Assembly (NCBI RefSeq): GCF_014639535.1
Contig: NZ_BMGA01000002.1
Coordinates: forward strand, 372,001-436,000
Length of the DNA: 64,000 bases
Origin: Flavobacterium palustre
Lineage (GTDB): Bacteria; Bacteroidota; Bacteroidia; Flavobacteriales; Flavobacteriaceae
Direction: 5' to 3'
Made by a program: the position numbers and the translations under genes. Each line of letters starts with the position of its first letter. Positions within the stretch are counted from its first letter, which is position 1. Under the pieces are notes generated by a model, which made no database searches, was not told where the DNA came from, and worked only from the letters and a program-made list of their open reading frames with translations. Positions 9,455 through 18,950 of the stretch are shown one piece after another.

Positions 9455-12384
9455 TCCATTAACCATTTGTTGAGTACAATTTCTAAATCGGATGGGATAA
9501 TGGGTTTGGTAATATAATCATTCATCCCTGATTTTAAGCATTCTTCTTTTTCCTCGATAAATATTCCGGCTGTCAGAGCAACAATGGGTGTAAAGGTGTT
9601 TTCTTCTATTTTTCTAATTTCATAAGTAGCTTCGAAGCCATTTTTATTTGGCATTTGGATATCCATCAAAATAATATCAGGCTGCTGGATTTTGTATTGT
9701 TCAATAGCCTGTTCTCCGTCAAAAGCCTCTAGAATAGAACAATCAGGAATAATTTTCTGAATCAGTGTTTTAGCCAAAAACATATTAATTTTATTATCTT
9801 CAACAATTAACACTTTTTTGCTTCCTGGAATAGGCTTTACTTGCATCATATTTTTTGATTTTGCTTGGAGTTGATTTTTAGAATTCGATTTTCTTAAAAC
9901 AATACAAAAATAGAAATTACTTCCTTCTCCGGGTATACTTTCTAATTCCAATTTTGAATCCATCAACTCTAACAGTTGATTCGAAATTGCTAATCCCAGT
10001 CCGGTTCCCCCAAACTGGCGACTTGTTGAATTGTCTTCCTGTACAAAAGAGTGAAAAATTTTGTCACGGTTTTTTGGATTAATACCTATCCCCGTATCTT
10101 TTACCGAAAAACGAAGATGAACAAAATCGGTTTCTACGGGCAATACTACTTCAATATCCAATTGGATTTTGCCTTTTTGAGTAAACTTTATCGCATTGCC
10201 CAGTAAATTGACCATTATCTGTTTTAGTCGCAAAATATCAACAAAAACAAACTCAGGAACATTCGAATCGATATTCAAAATCAAATCAATTTGTTTTTGT
10301 GTGGCCTGATATTTAAACAATGCAATCACCTGATTAGCCAATGCCAACAAATTGATTTCCTCAATTTTAAGTTCTAATTTCCCTGCCTCAATTTTAGAAA
10401 AATCCAAAATATCGTTCACAATATCCATTAAAGTTGTAGCCGATTCATTGGTTGTTAACATGTATTTTTGTTGCTTTTCATCTAATTTTGTTTCCATTAA
10501 CAACGAAGTAAAACCTATAATTCCATTGAGCGGTGTACGAATTTCATGACTCATATTAGCTAAGAAATCCGTTTTATATTTATTTGCGGCCTCGGCTTGT
10601 TCTTTGGCATTTTTAATTTCAAAATCCATCAGTTTTTGCTCGGTAATATCTATAAAACTAATTACTGCTTCTTCAATATTTCCTTTTTCATCCAAAATTG
10701 GAAATCCGTTAACTAATACCCAAACAACATTGTTATTATCCGAATGTAAAATGCCCAGAGTAACATTTTTAATAGGTTTTTTAGATTTTATAATCTGACT
10801 TATGGGGAAATCCTGAGTTACCATAAGCGAATTATCCTCGTTTATAAATCTTAATTCAAAATTACTAACATCACTCTGCAATAAATTATCAATTCCTCTT
10901 CCTAATAATTCAGATGCTTTTTGATTACACATAATTATTGAAGAATCAGGTGCATGAACCACAATCCCTGCACCTAAATTATCCAATAAACCACTATATC
11001 TTTCCTGACTTTTCAGCAACGCTTCATCTGCCAATTTAGCATCGGTAATATCTCTGGAGATAACTATAAAATGTTGCTCTTTTCCTTCATCCTCTCTCAT
11101 GGGAGCTAATGATAGTTCAAACCAAAAAACGCCGCCATTTAACACCAGCGAATATTGTTTCCCTCTGGAAAAACCTTTTTCATGAGCTTCTTTTAAAGCC
11201 GAAAAACAAACCGAGGCAGCATCCTCAGGTAAAACATCTTTTACATTTTTTCCAATAAATAATGTGGGAGGCATTAACAGCATTTCATTATTAGGAGAAT
11301 GGTAATTGAAAATTTTTCCTTCCAGATTGATTTCAAACATCATATCCGGAATTGCTTCAATTATTGCTTCCATCTTTTTGCTGGTCGTAATAAATCTGTT
11401 TTCCGCTTGTTTGCGCTCAGTTATATCAGTAATAGTCCCGATAAATCCTATAATTTGATTATCAGCATCCGTCTCGGGAGTGGCCTGACCTATTACCCAA
11501 ACAATTGTTCCGTCAGGCTTAATAAACCGGTATTCCAACAATGATTTTTCTCTGTCCTTAACTACTTTTTTCCATTCAACATACAATTTGACCTGATCAT
11601 CCGGATGAATAGCTAAATACCAGCCGCTCCCCATGGATTGCTCAAAACTTATTCCTACAATTTGCGACCAACGCTGGTTGACATAAGTAGTAGCTCCCGT
11701 TAAGTCGGTTCTGTAAATCCCCACCGGAGATACTTCGGTAAGAGTATGAAATCTTTTTTCGCTTTGAGCAACTGCTTCTTCAGCACGTTTTCGCATTTTT
11801 TCTTTTTCAAAAAACTCTAAAGCAAAAGTGACATCGGAAGCTGCGTTGTCTAACAATTGAATTTCTTCATCGTCAAAAAAATTTTTCTCTGCTGCATAGA
11901 TTACAAAAACACCTATAACAGTTTCAAACATTTTAATAGGTATAGCCATAACTGACAAAAAGCCCTTTTTTAATGCTTCATTTCGCCAGGGTTGCATAAC
12001 AGGATCATCTTCAATTGCATTGCACACCTGATATTTTGCTGTTCGCATGGCTATTCCCGCAGGTCCGTTACCTCCTTTTTGCACCGGACTAAGTGAAATA
12101 CTTTTAATGATTGACAAATAATCCTGATGGTCACCTCCCACACTCACAGGAAGCACCTCTTTAGTTTCTGGATTAATTAAACCAATCCAGGCCATTTTAA
12201 ACTTTCCAACTTCGATAGCAACATCACAAACTTCCTGAAACAACTGCTTTCTATCCTGGATACGAACAATTAACTGATTGATTCTACTAACAAAAAGATA
12301 CAAGCGTTTAGCTTTATTCATCTTTTGTTCCTGATTTTTTATCTTAATTAATAATTCGTCATGAGTAGTTTTTTTTTCTTTCAT
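9451..12384 (-). CDS. Hybrid sensor histidine kinase (GAF, three PAS, HisKA, HATPase, receiver)
   Basis: 977 residues without clear membrane helices, so a cytoplasmic sensor. Order: coiled coil 10-40, GAF domain about 45-190, PAS domains at about 205-325, 335-450 and 455-585, HisKA with the phosphorylated histidine at 613 (MSHEIRTPLNGI), HATPase with N-box at 730 and G-boxes DTGIGI and GGTGLGL, and a receiver with acceptor Asp908 (ILMDIQMP). No partner regulator gene lies next to it, so phosphate flow beyond its own receiver is unknown. The gene is monocistronic, convergent with the exporter operon and divergent from the Crp-type regulator. Confidence 0.92.
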   Translation of the reverse strand: MKEKKTTHDELLIKIKNQEQKMNKAKRLYLFVSRINQLIVRIQDRKQLFQEVCDVAIEVGKFKMAWIGLINPETKEVLPVSVGGDHQDYLSIIKSISLSPVQKGGNGPAGIAMRTAKYQVCNAIEDDPVMQPWRNEALKKGFLSVMAIPIKMFETVIGVFVIYAAEKNFFDDEEIQLLDNAASDVTFALEFFEKEKMRKRAEEAVAQSEKRFHTLTEVSPVGIYRTDLTGATTYVNQRWSQIVGISFEQSMGSGWYLAIHPDDQVKLYVEWKKVVKDREKSLLEYRFIKPDGTIVWVIGQATPETDADNQIIGFIGTITDITERKQAENRFITTSKKMEAIIEAIPDMMFEINLEGKIFNYHSPNNEMLLMPPTLFIGKNVKDVLPEDAASVCFSALKEAHEKGFSRGKQYSLVLNGGVFWFELSLAPMREDEGKEQHFIVISRDITDAKLADEALLKSQERYSGLLDNLGAGIVVHAPDSSIIMCNQKASELLGRGIDNLLQSDVSNFELRFINEDNSLMVTQDFPISQIIKSKKPIKNVTLGILHSDNNNVVWVLVNGFPILDEKGNIEEAVISFIDITEQKLMDFEIKNAKEQAEAANKYKTDFLANMSHEIRTPLNGIIGFTSLLMETKLDEKQQKYMLTTNESATTLMDIVNDILDFSKIEAGKLELKIEEINLLALANQVIALFKYQATQKQIDLILNIDSNVPEFVFVDILRLKQIMVNLLGNAIKFTQKGKIQLDIEVVLPVETDFVHLRFSVKDTGIGINPKNRDKIFHSFVQEDNSTSRQFGGTGLGLAISNQLLELMDSKLELESIPGEGSNFYFCIVLRKSNSKNQLQAKSKNMMQVKPIPGSKKVLIVEDNKINMFLAKTLIQKIIPDCSILEAFDGEQAIEQYKIQQPDIILMDIQMPNKNGFEATYEIRKIEENTFTPIVALTAGIFIEEKEECLKSGMNDYITKPIIPSDLEIVLNKWLMD

Positions 12385-12536
12385 ACAATCAAGTATAAGT
12401 CAAGGTATTTACTGATAAATATACTCATTTGGAATTAAAAAAAGTCGCGGACATTAACAAAAAATATAGCGCTAAAACTATTTTTTATACGTAAATTTGG
12501 GAATCTACTGTTGTAAAAACACTTTTTTTAAAACTA

Positions 12537-13112
12537 ATGTTCGAAATTTTTAGACTTCACCTGCAAAAGTTTATTCAAATCAACGAAGATGAATTTACTG
12601 CCATCACTCCTTTTTTTAAAATTATTCAGGTGCGAAAAAAAGAAAATTTATTGATTGAAGGTGCTATTTGCAAATCGCATTATTTTGTGCTTGAAGGTTG
12701 TTTGAGGAAATTTTTCATCAACGATAAGGGTGTTGAACAAACCACCGAATTCGCCATCGAAAACTGGTGGATTACTGATAATATTGCTTACGAACGTGGA
12801 TTGCCAACAACTTTTTACATTCAGGCAGTAGAAAACGCTAAAATATTGGTCATTAACCGTGATGAACAAGAGAAATTATTAGAGCAATTTCCTAAAATGG
12901 AACGCTATTTTAGATTTATTTACCAAAGGGCTTATGCTGCTTCGCAAATGAGAATAAAATATTTATATGATTTTACTAAAGAAGAATTCTACGAACAGCT
13001 TTGTAAAAGCCAACCCGAATTTGTTCAGCGCATTCCACAATACCTCGTTGCTTCTTTTCTGGGATTCTCTCCGGAATATTTAAGCGAAATCAGGAAAAAA
13101 AAGCGTTCTTAA
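12537..13112 (+). CDS. Crp/Fnr-type transcriptional regulator (cyclic-nucleotide-binding domain)
   Basis: 191 residues. An N-terminal cNMP-binding-like beta roll (EGAICKSHYFVLEGCLRKF) is followed by a C-terminal helix-turn-helix (IPQYLVASFLGFSPEYLSEIR). The domain is compact and lacks a cysteine cluster, so it is not an oxygen sensor. Many Flavobacteriia carry such a regulator directly upstream of a carboxymuconolactone-decarboxylase-like gene, as here. A -7-like element, TAAATTTG at 12492-12499, lies upstream, without a good -33 partner. Confidence 0.85.
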   Translation: MFEIFRLHLQKFIQINEDEFTAITPFFKIIQVRKKENLLIEGAICKSHYFVLEGCLRKFFINDKGVEQTTEFAIENWWITDNIAYERGLPTTFYIQAVENAKILVINRDEQEKLLEQFPKMERYFRFIYQRAYAASQMRIKYLYDFTKEEFYEQLCKSQPEFVQRIPQYLVASFLGFSPEYLSEIRKKKRS

Positions 13113-13181
13113 ACCAGTTTAAGTTTTTACTGTTTTCTATTGCAGAAATTTGTTCTATTAAAAATTATAAAAATTAAAAAT

Positions 13182-13622
13182 ATGAACACAAGAGTAAACA
13201 TCAACGAAACAGAACCTCAGGCTTTTAAAGCCATGTATGCTTTAGAAAACTATTTAGCATCTACCCAATTATCTAAAAATCAGAAAGAATTAATTAAAAT
13301 TAGAGCTTCACAAATTAATGGCTGCGCTTTTTGTATCGATATGCACACCAAAGACGCTCTAAAATACGGCGAAACAACGCAACGCATTTTTCTGTTAAAT
13401 GCCTGGCACGAAACCCAATTGTTTACAGAAGAAGAAAAAGTAATTTTGGCTATTACCGAAGAAATCACTTTGATTACTAACAAAGGATTATCTGATGTGA
13501 CTTATGCAAAAGCAGAACAGTTTTTTAACAGAAATCAAATTGCCCAAATTATTATGGCAGTTGTTACCATCAATGCCTGGAACAGAATTGCTGTAAGTAC
13601 GCAATTGGAACCGGCTCAGTAA
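13182..13622 (+). CDS. AhpD/carboxymuconolactone decarboxylase-like protein
   Basis: 146 residues from the ATG at 13182; an upstream TTG at 13140 would add 14 unlikely residues. The redox motif CAFCIDMHTKDALKYG (CxxC plus nearby histidine) is that of AhpD-type alkylhydroperoxidase proteins, and the helical remainder fits. It probably reduces peroxides or reacts with small electrophiles in the cytoplasm. It is 69 nt downstream of the Crp-type regulator, in the same direction, which probably controls it. A strong terminator follows at 13645-13676. Confidence 0.85.
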   Translation: MNTRVNINETEPQAFKAMYALENYLASTQLSKNQKELIKIRASQINGCAFCIDMHTKDALKYGETTQRIFLLNAWHETQLFTEEEKVILAITEEITLITNKGLSDVTYAKAEQFFNRNQIAQIIMAVVTINAWNRIAVSTQLEPAQ

Positions 13623-13644
13623 AAAGTTAATTACTATAAAAAAA

Positions 13645-13676
13645 ACAGCTCGATTAAAGAAATTTAATCGAGCTGT
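13645..13676. terminator. Hairpin terminator after the AhpD-like gene
   Basis: Arms ACAGCTCGATTAAA (13645-13658) and TTTAATCGAGCTGT (13663-13676) pair perfectly over 14 bp with the tetraloop GAAA. An A-run lies before the left arm, and short T-runs lie after the right arm. Confidence 0.8.
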
Positions 13677-13795
13677 CTGCTTTTAAATCAGGACACTTGT
13701 GCAAGTAGCATTATATATATTTGCTTATTCTGTGAATACAGTTGGAATACTTTTGCTATTTCATCGCTTTTTATAATTAACCAAATAACCAATAA

Positions 13796-15166
13796 ATGAA
13801 AAATTTAATTCTGTGTGCCTCTTTAATTCTTTCACTTTCTGTTCATGCTTTTAAAATTGACCCTCCGAAAGTCGCTCAAAAAGAAACTAAAGTCAAAGCA
13901 CCTTTTGGAACCACTAAAATTAAAACACCCGATTTTAGCCAATGTGCCACATTCCTAATCACCGATTTTGGTGCCGTAAAAGGAGATCAGGACAAAACCA
14001 GCCAGGCCATTGCCAAAGCTATTGATGCGGCAAACAAAGCCAGTGGAGGAACGGTTATTATTCCCGAAGGTGAATGGCTTACCGGAAAAATTCATTTTAA
14101 GAGTAATGTCAATTTGCATTTAAACAAAGGCGCTTTATTACTTTTCTCTGATAATCCGAAAGATTATTTACCTGCGGTACATTCTACTTGGGAAGGGCTG
14201 GAATGCTATAATTATTCGCCATTAATTTATGCGTATCAATGTAAAAACATTGCCATTACCGGAGAAGGCGGAATCAAAGCTAAGATGGATTTTTGGAAAA
14301 AATGGGCCGGTCGTCCTAAAGGTCACATGGAAAGTTTGAAAAGATTATATAATCTTTCAGGTCAGAATGTTCCTGTTGAACAACGTATAATGGTGAATGA
14401 TACGGCAAATCTTCGTCCACAGTTTATTCAGTTTAACCGAAGCGAAAATATTTTATTAGATGGGATTTCAATCACAAATAGTCCGTTTTGGACCGTTCAC
14501 ACCTATCTTTCTAAGGATATTATTATTCGAAATCTAAACATCTACGCACATGGTCACAACAACGACGGCTTTGACCCTGAAATGAGTCAGAATATTTTAG
14601 TCGAAAACGTCACTTTTGATCAGGGAGATGACGCTATTGCTGCAAAATCAGGCAGAAATCCGGAAGGATGGCGTTCTAAAACTCCAACGAAAAACTTAAT
14701 TATTCGCAACTGTACCATAAAAAACGGACATCAATTATTAGCCGTAGGAAGTGAATTATCGGGCGGAATTGAAAATGTTTTTATCGATAACTGCGAAGTT
14801 TTAGACGGAGCAAAAATGTTTAATCTGGTGTTCATTAAAACCAACGAACGTATGGGCGGTTATGTTAAAAACATTCATGTTCAAAACATTAAAGGAAGTA
14901 AAATGGATTTTGGAGTACTGGGCATCGAAACGGATGTTTTGTACCAATGGAAGAATTTAGTCCCAACAATTGAACGTCGCCTGACTCCTATTTCAAATGT
15001 TTACCTAACTAATGTAAGTGCTAAAAACGTACAGTTCATTTCCAGAATTAAAGGAGAAAAAGAATTACCAATCAAAAATATTTACCTTAAAAATGTTACT
15101 GCAGAGAGTATTCAGGGAAGCGAAAAGCATATTAATGAGAATTTGATAAATTTTAAAATAAAGTAA
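13796..15166 (+). CDS. Glycoside hydrolase family 28 (polygalacturonase-like)
   Basis: 456 residues with a signal peptide (about 1-18). The fold is a right-handed beta-helix with the GH28 catalytic motifs HNNDGFDPE and QGDDAIAAKSGRN (catalytic aspartates) and NGHQLLAVGSE. GH28 enzymes cleave galacturonic-acid chains of pectin. It is exported, probably periplasmic or surface-exposed, and 14 nt ahead of a GH43 gene, so the two form a small pectin-side-chain unit. Two -7-like elements are visible upstream, TATATTTG (13716-13723) and TACTTTTG (13748-13755). Confidence 0.88.
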   Translation: MKNLILCASLILSLSVHAFKIDPPKVAQKETKVKAPFGTTKIKTPDFSQCATFLITDFGAVKGDQDKTSQAIAKAIDAANKASGGTVIIPEGEWLTGKIHFKSNVNLHLNKGALLLFSDNPKDYLPAVHSTWEGLECYNYSPLIYAYQCKNIAITGEGGIKAKMDFWKKWAGRPKGHMESLKRLYNLSGQNVPVEQRIMVNDTANLRPQFIQFNRSENILLDGISITNSPFWTVHTYLSKDIIIRNLNIYAHGHNNDGFDPEMSQNILVENVTFDQGDDAIAAKSGRNPEGWRSKTPTKNLIIRNCTIKNGHQLLAVGSELSGGIENVFIDNCEVLDGAKMFNLVFIKTNERMGGYVKNIHVQNIKGSKMDFGVLGIETDVLYQWKNLVPTIERRLTPISNVYLTNVSAKNVQFISRIKGEKELPIKNIYLKNVTAESIQGSEKHINENLINFKIK

Positions 15167-15180
15167 TCCAAACGTATTCC

Positions 15181-16605
15181 ATGTTTCAAAAAAACTATAA
15201 AAACACCATTCTAAGAGTAGCTTTTTTTATCATTTCTTCTTTGGCTACGGCTCAAAAAAGTAATGTTGATGCCATTTATTCCGGAATTCCCTGGTTTGAC
15301 CAGAATAAAAATACAGTAAGTGCCCGTGGAGCTAACATTGTAAAAGAGAACGGTAAATATTATTTATTTGGTGAATACAAGAGTGATTCTATCATTGATT
15401 TTACAGGTTTCAGTTGTTACTCTTCTGATGATTTATACAACTGGAAATTTGAAAACATAGTCCTTCCAGTTCAGGAATCAGGAAAAATAGGACCGGGTCG
15501 CATTGGCGAAAGACCTAAAGTAATGAAATGTCCTAAAACCGGCGAATACATCATGTATATGCACACCGATGATTTAAAATACAAAGATCAATGTGTGGGC
15601 TATGCCACCTCAAAAACAATCAATGGTATATATACTTTCCAAGGTCCCATTTTGTTTAATGGTCAACCAATTAAAAAATGGGACATGGGGACTTTTCAGG
15701 ATACTGACGGCAGTGGTTACATTATTACTCATTCCGGTAATCTGTACAAACTAAGTGATGATTATAAAAGCGTAACCGAACAAATTGTAAAAGACATGAC
15801 CGGACAATGTGAAGCTCCGGTTATCTTTAAACATGATAACACCTATTTTTGGTTAGGTTCCAGTTTAACTTCCTGGGAACGCAATGATAATTATTATTTT
15901 ACAGCCACTTCATTAAAAGGACCATGGAAATCACAAGGATTTTTTGCTCCAAAAGATTCGCTTACCTGGAATTCACAAACCACATTTGTACTTCCTGTCA
16001 CAGGTTCAAAAGAAACTACTTATTTGTTTATGGGTGATCGTTGGGCTTTTCCACATCAAAAATCAGCTGCAACTTATGTCTGGCAGCCTTTAACGGTTAA
16101 AAACGATTCTATTTATTTACCCGATTACAAGGAAAATTGGCAAATTAACCTGAAAACCGGAGAATGGTCCACTCTAAAATTAAAAGGACAGATTATACCA
16201 AATTCAGATACAAAAAAAATAAAGTATTCTTCTAATTGGAAAACACAAGCATCAGTAAAAGATGCTTTTTCTGATAGTAGTTCTAATGTAAAAGGAGCTT
16301 CTTTTTCGGTAAATTTTAAAGGTTCACAAATTGGTTTATATGGAGTAGCCCGACCAAACGGCGGTTATGCCCGGGTTGAAATTCAAAATGCTAATGGAAA
16401 AACAATTCAATCAAATCTTATCGAAATGTATTGTAAATACCCGGAATCATCCTTAAAATACCTAAGTCCAATTTTGAAAAAAGGCAATTACAAACTAATT
16501 GTAACCGTATTAGGAAAACATGGCAACTGGTATAAAAAAGACGGAACAGAATTTGGAAGCACCGGAAATTTTGTTTCGCTTGACAAAATAGTTGTTAAAA
16601 ATTAG
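15181..16605 (+). CDS. Glycoside hydrolase family 43-type enzyme
   Basis: 474 residues with a signal peptide ending near TAQ at residue 24. Residues about 30-330 form a five-bladed beta-propeller with the family features (SARGANIVKENGKYYLFGEY, then GERPKVM, KWDMGTFQDTDGSGY and GQCEAPVIFK). Residues 350-474 look like a beta-sandwich carbohydrate-binding module. GH43 enzymes act on arabinan, xylan or galactan side chains. It follows GH28 directly, so both probably serve pectin or hemicellulose breakdown. The exact specificity is not readable from sequence. Confidence 0.83.
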   Translation: MFQKNYKNTILRVAFFIISSLATAQKSNVDAIYSGIPWFDQNKNTVSARGANIVKENGKYYLFGEYKSDSIIDFTGFSCYSSDDLYNWKFENIVLPVQESGKIGPGRIGERPKVMKCPKTGEYIMYMHTDDLKYKDQCVGYATSKTINGIYTFQGPILFNGQPIKKWDMGTFQDTDGSGYIITHSGNLYKLSDDYKSVTEQIVKDMTGQCEAPVIFKHDNTYFWLGSSLTSWERNDNYYFTATSLKGPWKSQGFFAPKDSLTWNSQTTFVLPVTGSKETTYLFMGDRWAFPHQKSAATYVWQPLTVKNDSIYLPDYKENWQINLKTGEWSTLKLKGQIIPNSDTKKIKYSSNWKTQASVKDAFSDSSSNVKGASFSVNFKGSQIGLYGVARPNGGYARVEIQNANGKTIQSNLIEMYCKYPESSLKYLSPILKKGNYKLIVTVLGKHGNWYKKDGTEFGSTGNFVSLDKIVVKN

Positions 16606-16616
16606 ATTATAATTAC

Positions 16617-16660
16617 AAAAAACATCCCCAAATCTGTTGAAAGTTTTGGGGATGTTTTTT
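16617..16660. terminator. Bidirectional terminator between GH43 and yaaA
   Basis: AAAAAACATCCCCAAA (16617-16632) pairs with TTTGGGGATGTTTTTT (16645-16660). An A-run on the left and a T-run on the right allow termination from both convergent genes. The yaaA stop codon at 16659 lies inside the right arm. Confidence 0.85.
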
Positions 16661-17417
16661 ATCGTGTAAAAACCAGATGATTTCCTTTGGATAAATTGGA
16701 ATCAAATTGATAGCCTTCATAATTAAAGCCTTTTAAATCCTCAATGGTTTCCGCTTGTGTATCGATAATGTATCGCACCATCATTCCTCTTGCTTTCTTG
16801 GCAAAAAAACTAATCATTTTTAATTTTCCATCTTTATAATCCTTAAAGTCAGGAGTAATTACAGGCACTTTTAAAGCTTTGGTATCAATTGCCGAAAAAT
16901 ATTCGTTGCTGGCTAAATTGATAAACAATTCGTCTTTTTTTAATTCTTTATTTAATGCGTTAGTCAAAGTTGTTTTCCAAAATTCGTAAAGATTCTTTTT
17001 GTCATCAATAGGCAATTTGGTTCCCATTTCCAATCGGTAAGCCTGCATTAAATCCAAAGGTTTTAAAATCCCATACAAACCCGATAAAATTCTTAATTTA
17101 TCCTGCAGCAATTCGAGTTTTTCAACAGGAATGGAATATGCATCTAAACCGGTATAAACATCTCCATCAAAAGTATAAACGGCAGGTCGGGCATTTTCGG
17201 GAGTAAAAGGTGTTTTCCACTCTTTATTGCGCTGCCAGTTTAAATCAGCCAGTTTATCTGAAATAGACATCAATTCTGATAAATCTTTAGGCGATTGTTG
17301 TTTCAATACTTTATGAACCTGTCTGGATTCTTTTAAAAATGAAGGCTGCGTAAACTGGGCTGTGGGTAATTCTTTTTCAAAATTTAGCGATTTAGCGGGT
17401 GATATTACTATTTTCAT
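16659..17417 (-). CDS. yaaA: Peroxide stress protein YaaA (DUF328/UPF0246)
   Basis: 252 residues with the YaaA opening MKIVISPAKSLNFE and conserved motifs ARPAVYTFDGDVYTGLDA, LRILSGLYGILKPLDLMQAYRLEMGT, and INLASNEYF. The E. coli family member lowers intracellular iron and protects DNA during hydrogen peroxide stress. It is single and convergent with GH43. Length is normal. Confidence 0.95.
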   Translation of the reverse strand: MKIVISPAKSLNFEKELPTAQFTQPSFLKESRQVHKVLKQQSPKDLSELMSISDKLADLNWQRNKEWKTPFTPENARPAVYTFDGDVYTGLDAYSIPVEKLELLQDKLRILSGLYGILKPLDLMQAYRLEMGTKLPIDDKKNLYEFWKTTLTNALNKELKKDELFINLASNEYFSAIDTKALKVPVITPDFKDYKDGKLKMISFFAKKARGMMVRYIIDTQAETIEDLKGFNYEGYQFDSNLSKGNHLVFTR

Positions 17418-17792
17418 CTATATGCAATTTGCTGGAGTTATTTTATTCTATTCAAAAATACTAATTGAAAACAAATTAATGAACCTGAATTAAAATTGTT
17501 TTAAGAAAAGCAGGCATTAGCAACGAAAAAAAATCATAACAAACTTATTATAAACAAATTAAAATCCCCATGATTATTACACACAATTTTACACAAAAAA
17601 TATTAACACAAGATTGATGAAAAGCAGATATATTATTTACTGTTTTCTATTTTAAAAAAGTAAAAGAAATGTGATTTCTATAACAAGTCTTTACTTTTAA
17701 TTTTGTTATTTTTGCTTATTCCTACATTTTTACTAATTATACTAGTAAAAAAAGTCTCTTTTTTACCTAAATGACAATTAATCTAAATACGA
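17418..17792. other. 375-bp intergenic region between yaaA and nhaA
   Basis: Divergent promoter region, very AT-rich. It has a -7-like element TATTTTTG at 17707-17714 facing nhaA, without a clear TTG at the expected distance. I see no ORF, hairpin or repeat in it. It may hold a longer nhaA leader. Confidence 0.5.
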
Positions 17793-18950
17793 ATGAGAAT
17801 ATCAATTAAACGCCTTTACAAAACAGAACTTTTTAAAGATTTTTTTGAAAATGAAAAATCCAGCGGACTTATTTTAATAGGTTGTACTCTGATTTCATTA
17901 TTACTAGCCAACTCTTTTTTATCAGACCAATATTTACATATCTGGCACATGAAAATAGGAACTGAAAGTCTTGAATATTGGATTAACGATGGTTTAATGA
18001 CTATTTTCTTTTTATTAATTGGATTAGAACTGGAACGCGAAATTTACATTGGCGAATTATCTAATATTAAAGAAGCTTTATTACCTATTTTTGCTGCCTT
18101 AGGTGGTATGCTGATTCCCGCCGGAATTTATCTGATTTTTAATTACGGAACAGCTACACAATCAGGCGCAGGAATCCCAATGGCAACTGACATTGCTTTT
18201 GCTTTGGGTGTTCTTTCATTATTAGGCAATCGGGTGCCTTTATCGCTGAAAATCTTTTTAACGGCACTGGCTGTTATTGACGATTTAGGAGCAATTTTAG
18301 TAATCGCATTCTTTTATACCAGTACTATTTTTTGGACTAATTTAGCTGTTGCTTTAGGTATTTTATTGTTTTTATTTATCTTAAATCGCCTGAAAGTTCA
18401 TAACCTAATTCCTTATCTTATAGGAGGAATTGTTATGTGGTATTTTATGCTACATTCAGGAATCCATGCCACTATTACCGGCGTATTATTAGCATTTGTA
18501 ATTCCTTTTGGAGATGGAACGAAAAATACCATTTCGTATAGATTACAGCATTTTTTACACAAACCGGTTGGTTTTATAATCCTTCCTTTATTTGCTTTGG
18601 CTAATACTGCTATTGTTCTGAGTTCTGATATTGTAGATGCTCTAAATTTAGATTACAGTAAAGGAATTATATTAGGTTTAGCAATTGGAAAACCAATAGG
18701 AATTACTTTGTTTAGCTTTTTGGCTGTTGCAATTGGTTTTTGTAAATTGCCTGAAGATTTGAATTGGAAAACCATTATTAGTGTAGGTTTTCTGGGCGGA
18801 ATAGGTTTTACCATGTCCATTTTTGTGACTTTACTGGCATTTACAGACCATCACATTATTAACAACGCTAAATTTATCATTCTGATTTCGTCATTAATTG
18901 CAGGTTTGGTTGGCTTTACATTACTAAAACTGAATTTAAAGAAAAAATAA
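17793..18950 (+). CDS. nhaA: Na+/H+ antiporter NhaA
   Basis: 385 residues with eleven to twelve hydrophobic segments. The ion-binding aspartates are Asp163-Asp164 in AVIDDLGAILVI, matching E. coli NhaA numbering. Other family marks are LMTIFFLLIGLELERE and GGIGFTMSIFVTLLAF. It exports sodium in exchange for protons across the inner membrane. The stop overlaps the start of the DUF389 gene by one base (TAATG). Confidence 0.95.
   Translation: MRISIKRLYKTELFKDFFENEKSSGLILIGCTLISLLLANSFLSDQYLHIWHMKIGTESLEYWINDGLMTIFFLLIGLELEREIYIGELSNIKEALLPIFAALGGMLIPAGIYLIFNYGTATQSGAGIPMATDIAFALGVLSLLGNRVPLSLKIFLTALAVIDDLGAILVIAFFYTSTIFWTNLAVALGILLFLFILNRLKVHNLIPYLIGGIVMWYFMLHSGIHATITGVLLAFVIPFGDGTKNTISYRLQHFLHKPVGFIILPLFALANTAIVLSSDIVDALNLDYSKGIILGLAIGKPIGITLFSFLAVAIGFCKLPEDLNWKTIISVGFLGGIGFTMSIFVTLLAFTDHHIINNAKFIILISSLIAGLVGFTLLKLNLKKK

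Noticed and set aside
9451-12384. Two-component system partner for the exporter operon
   Set aside because: The kinase is convergent to the exporter and has no response-regulator gene beside it. No support for a link.
13182-13622. True carboxymuconolactone decarboxylase of aromatic breakdown
   Set aside because: The CxxC and His pattern is that of AhpD-type proteins, and no aromatic-degradation genes are near.
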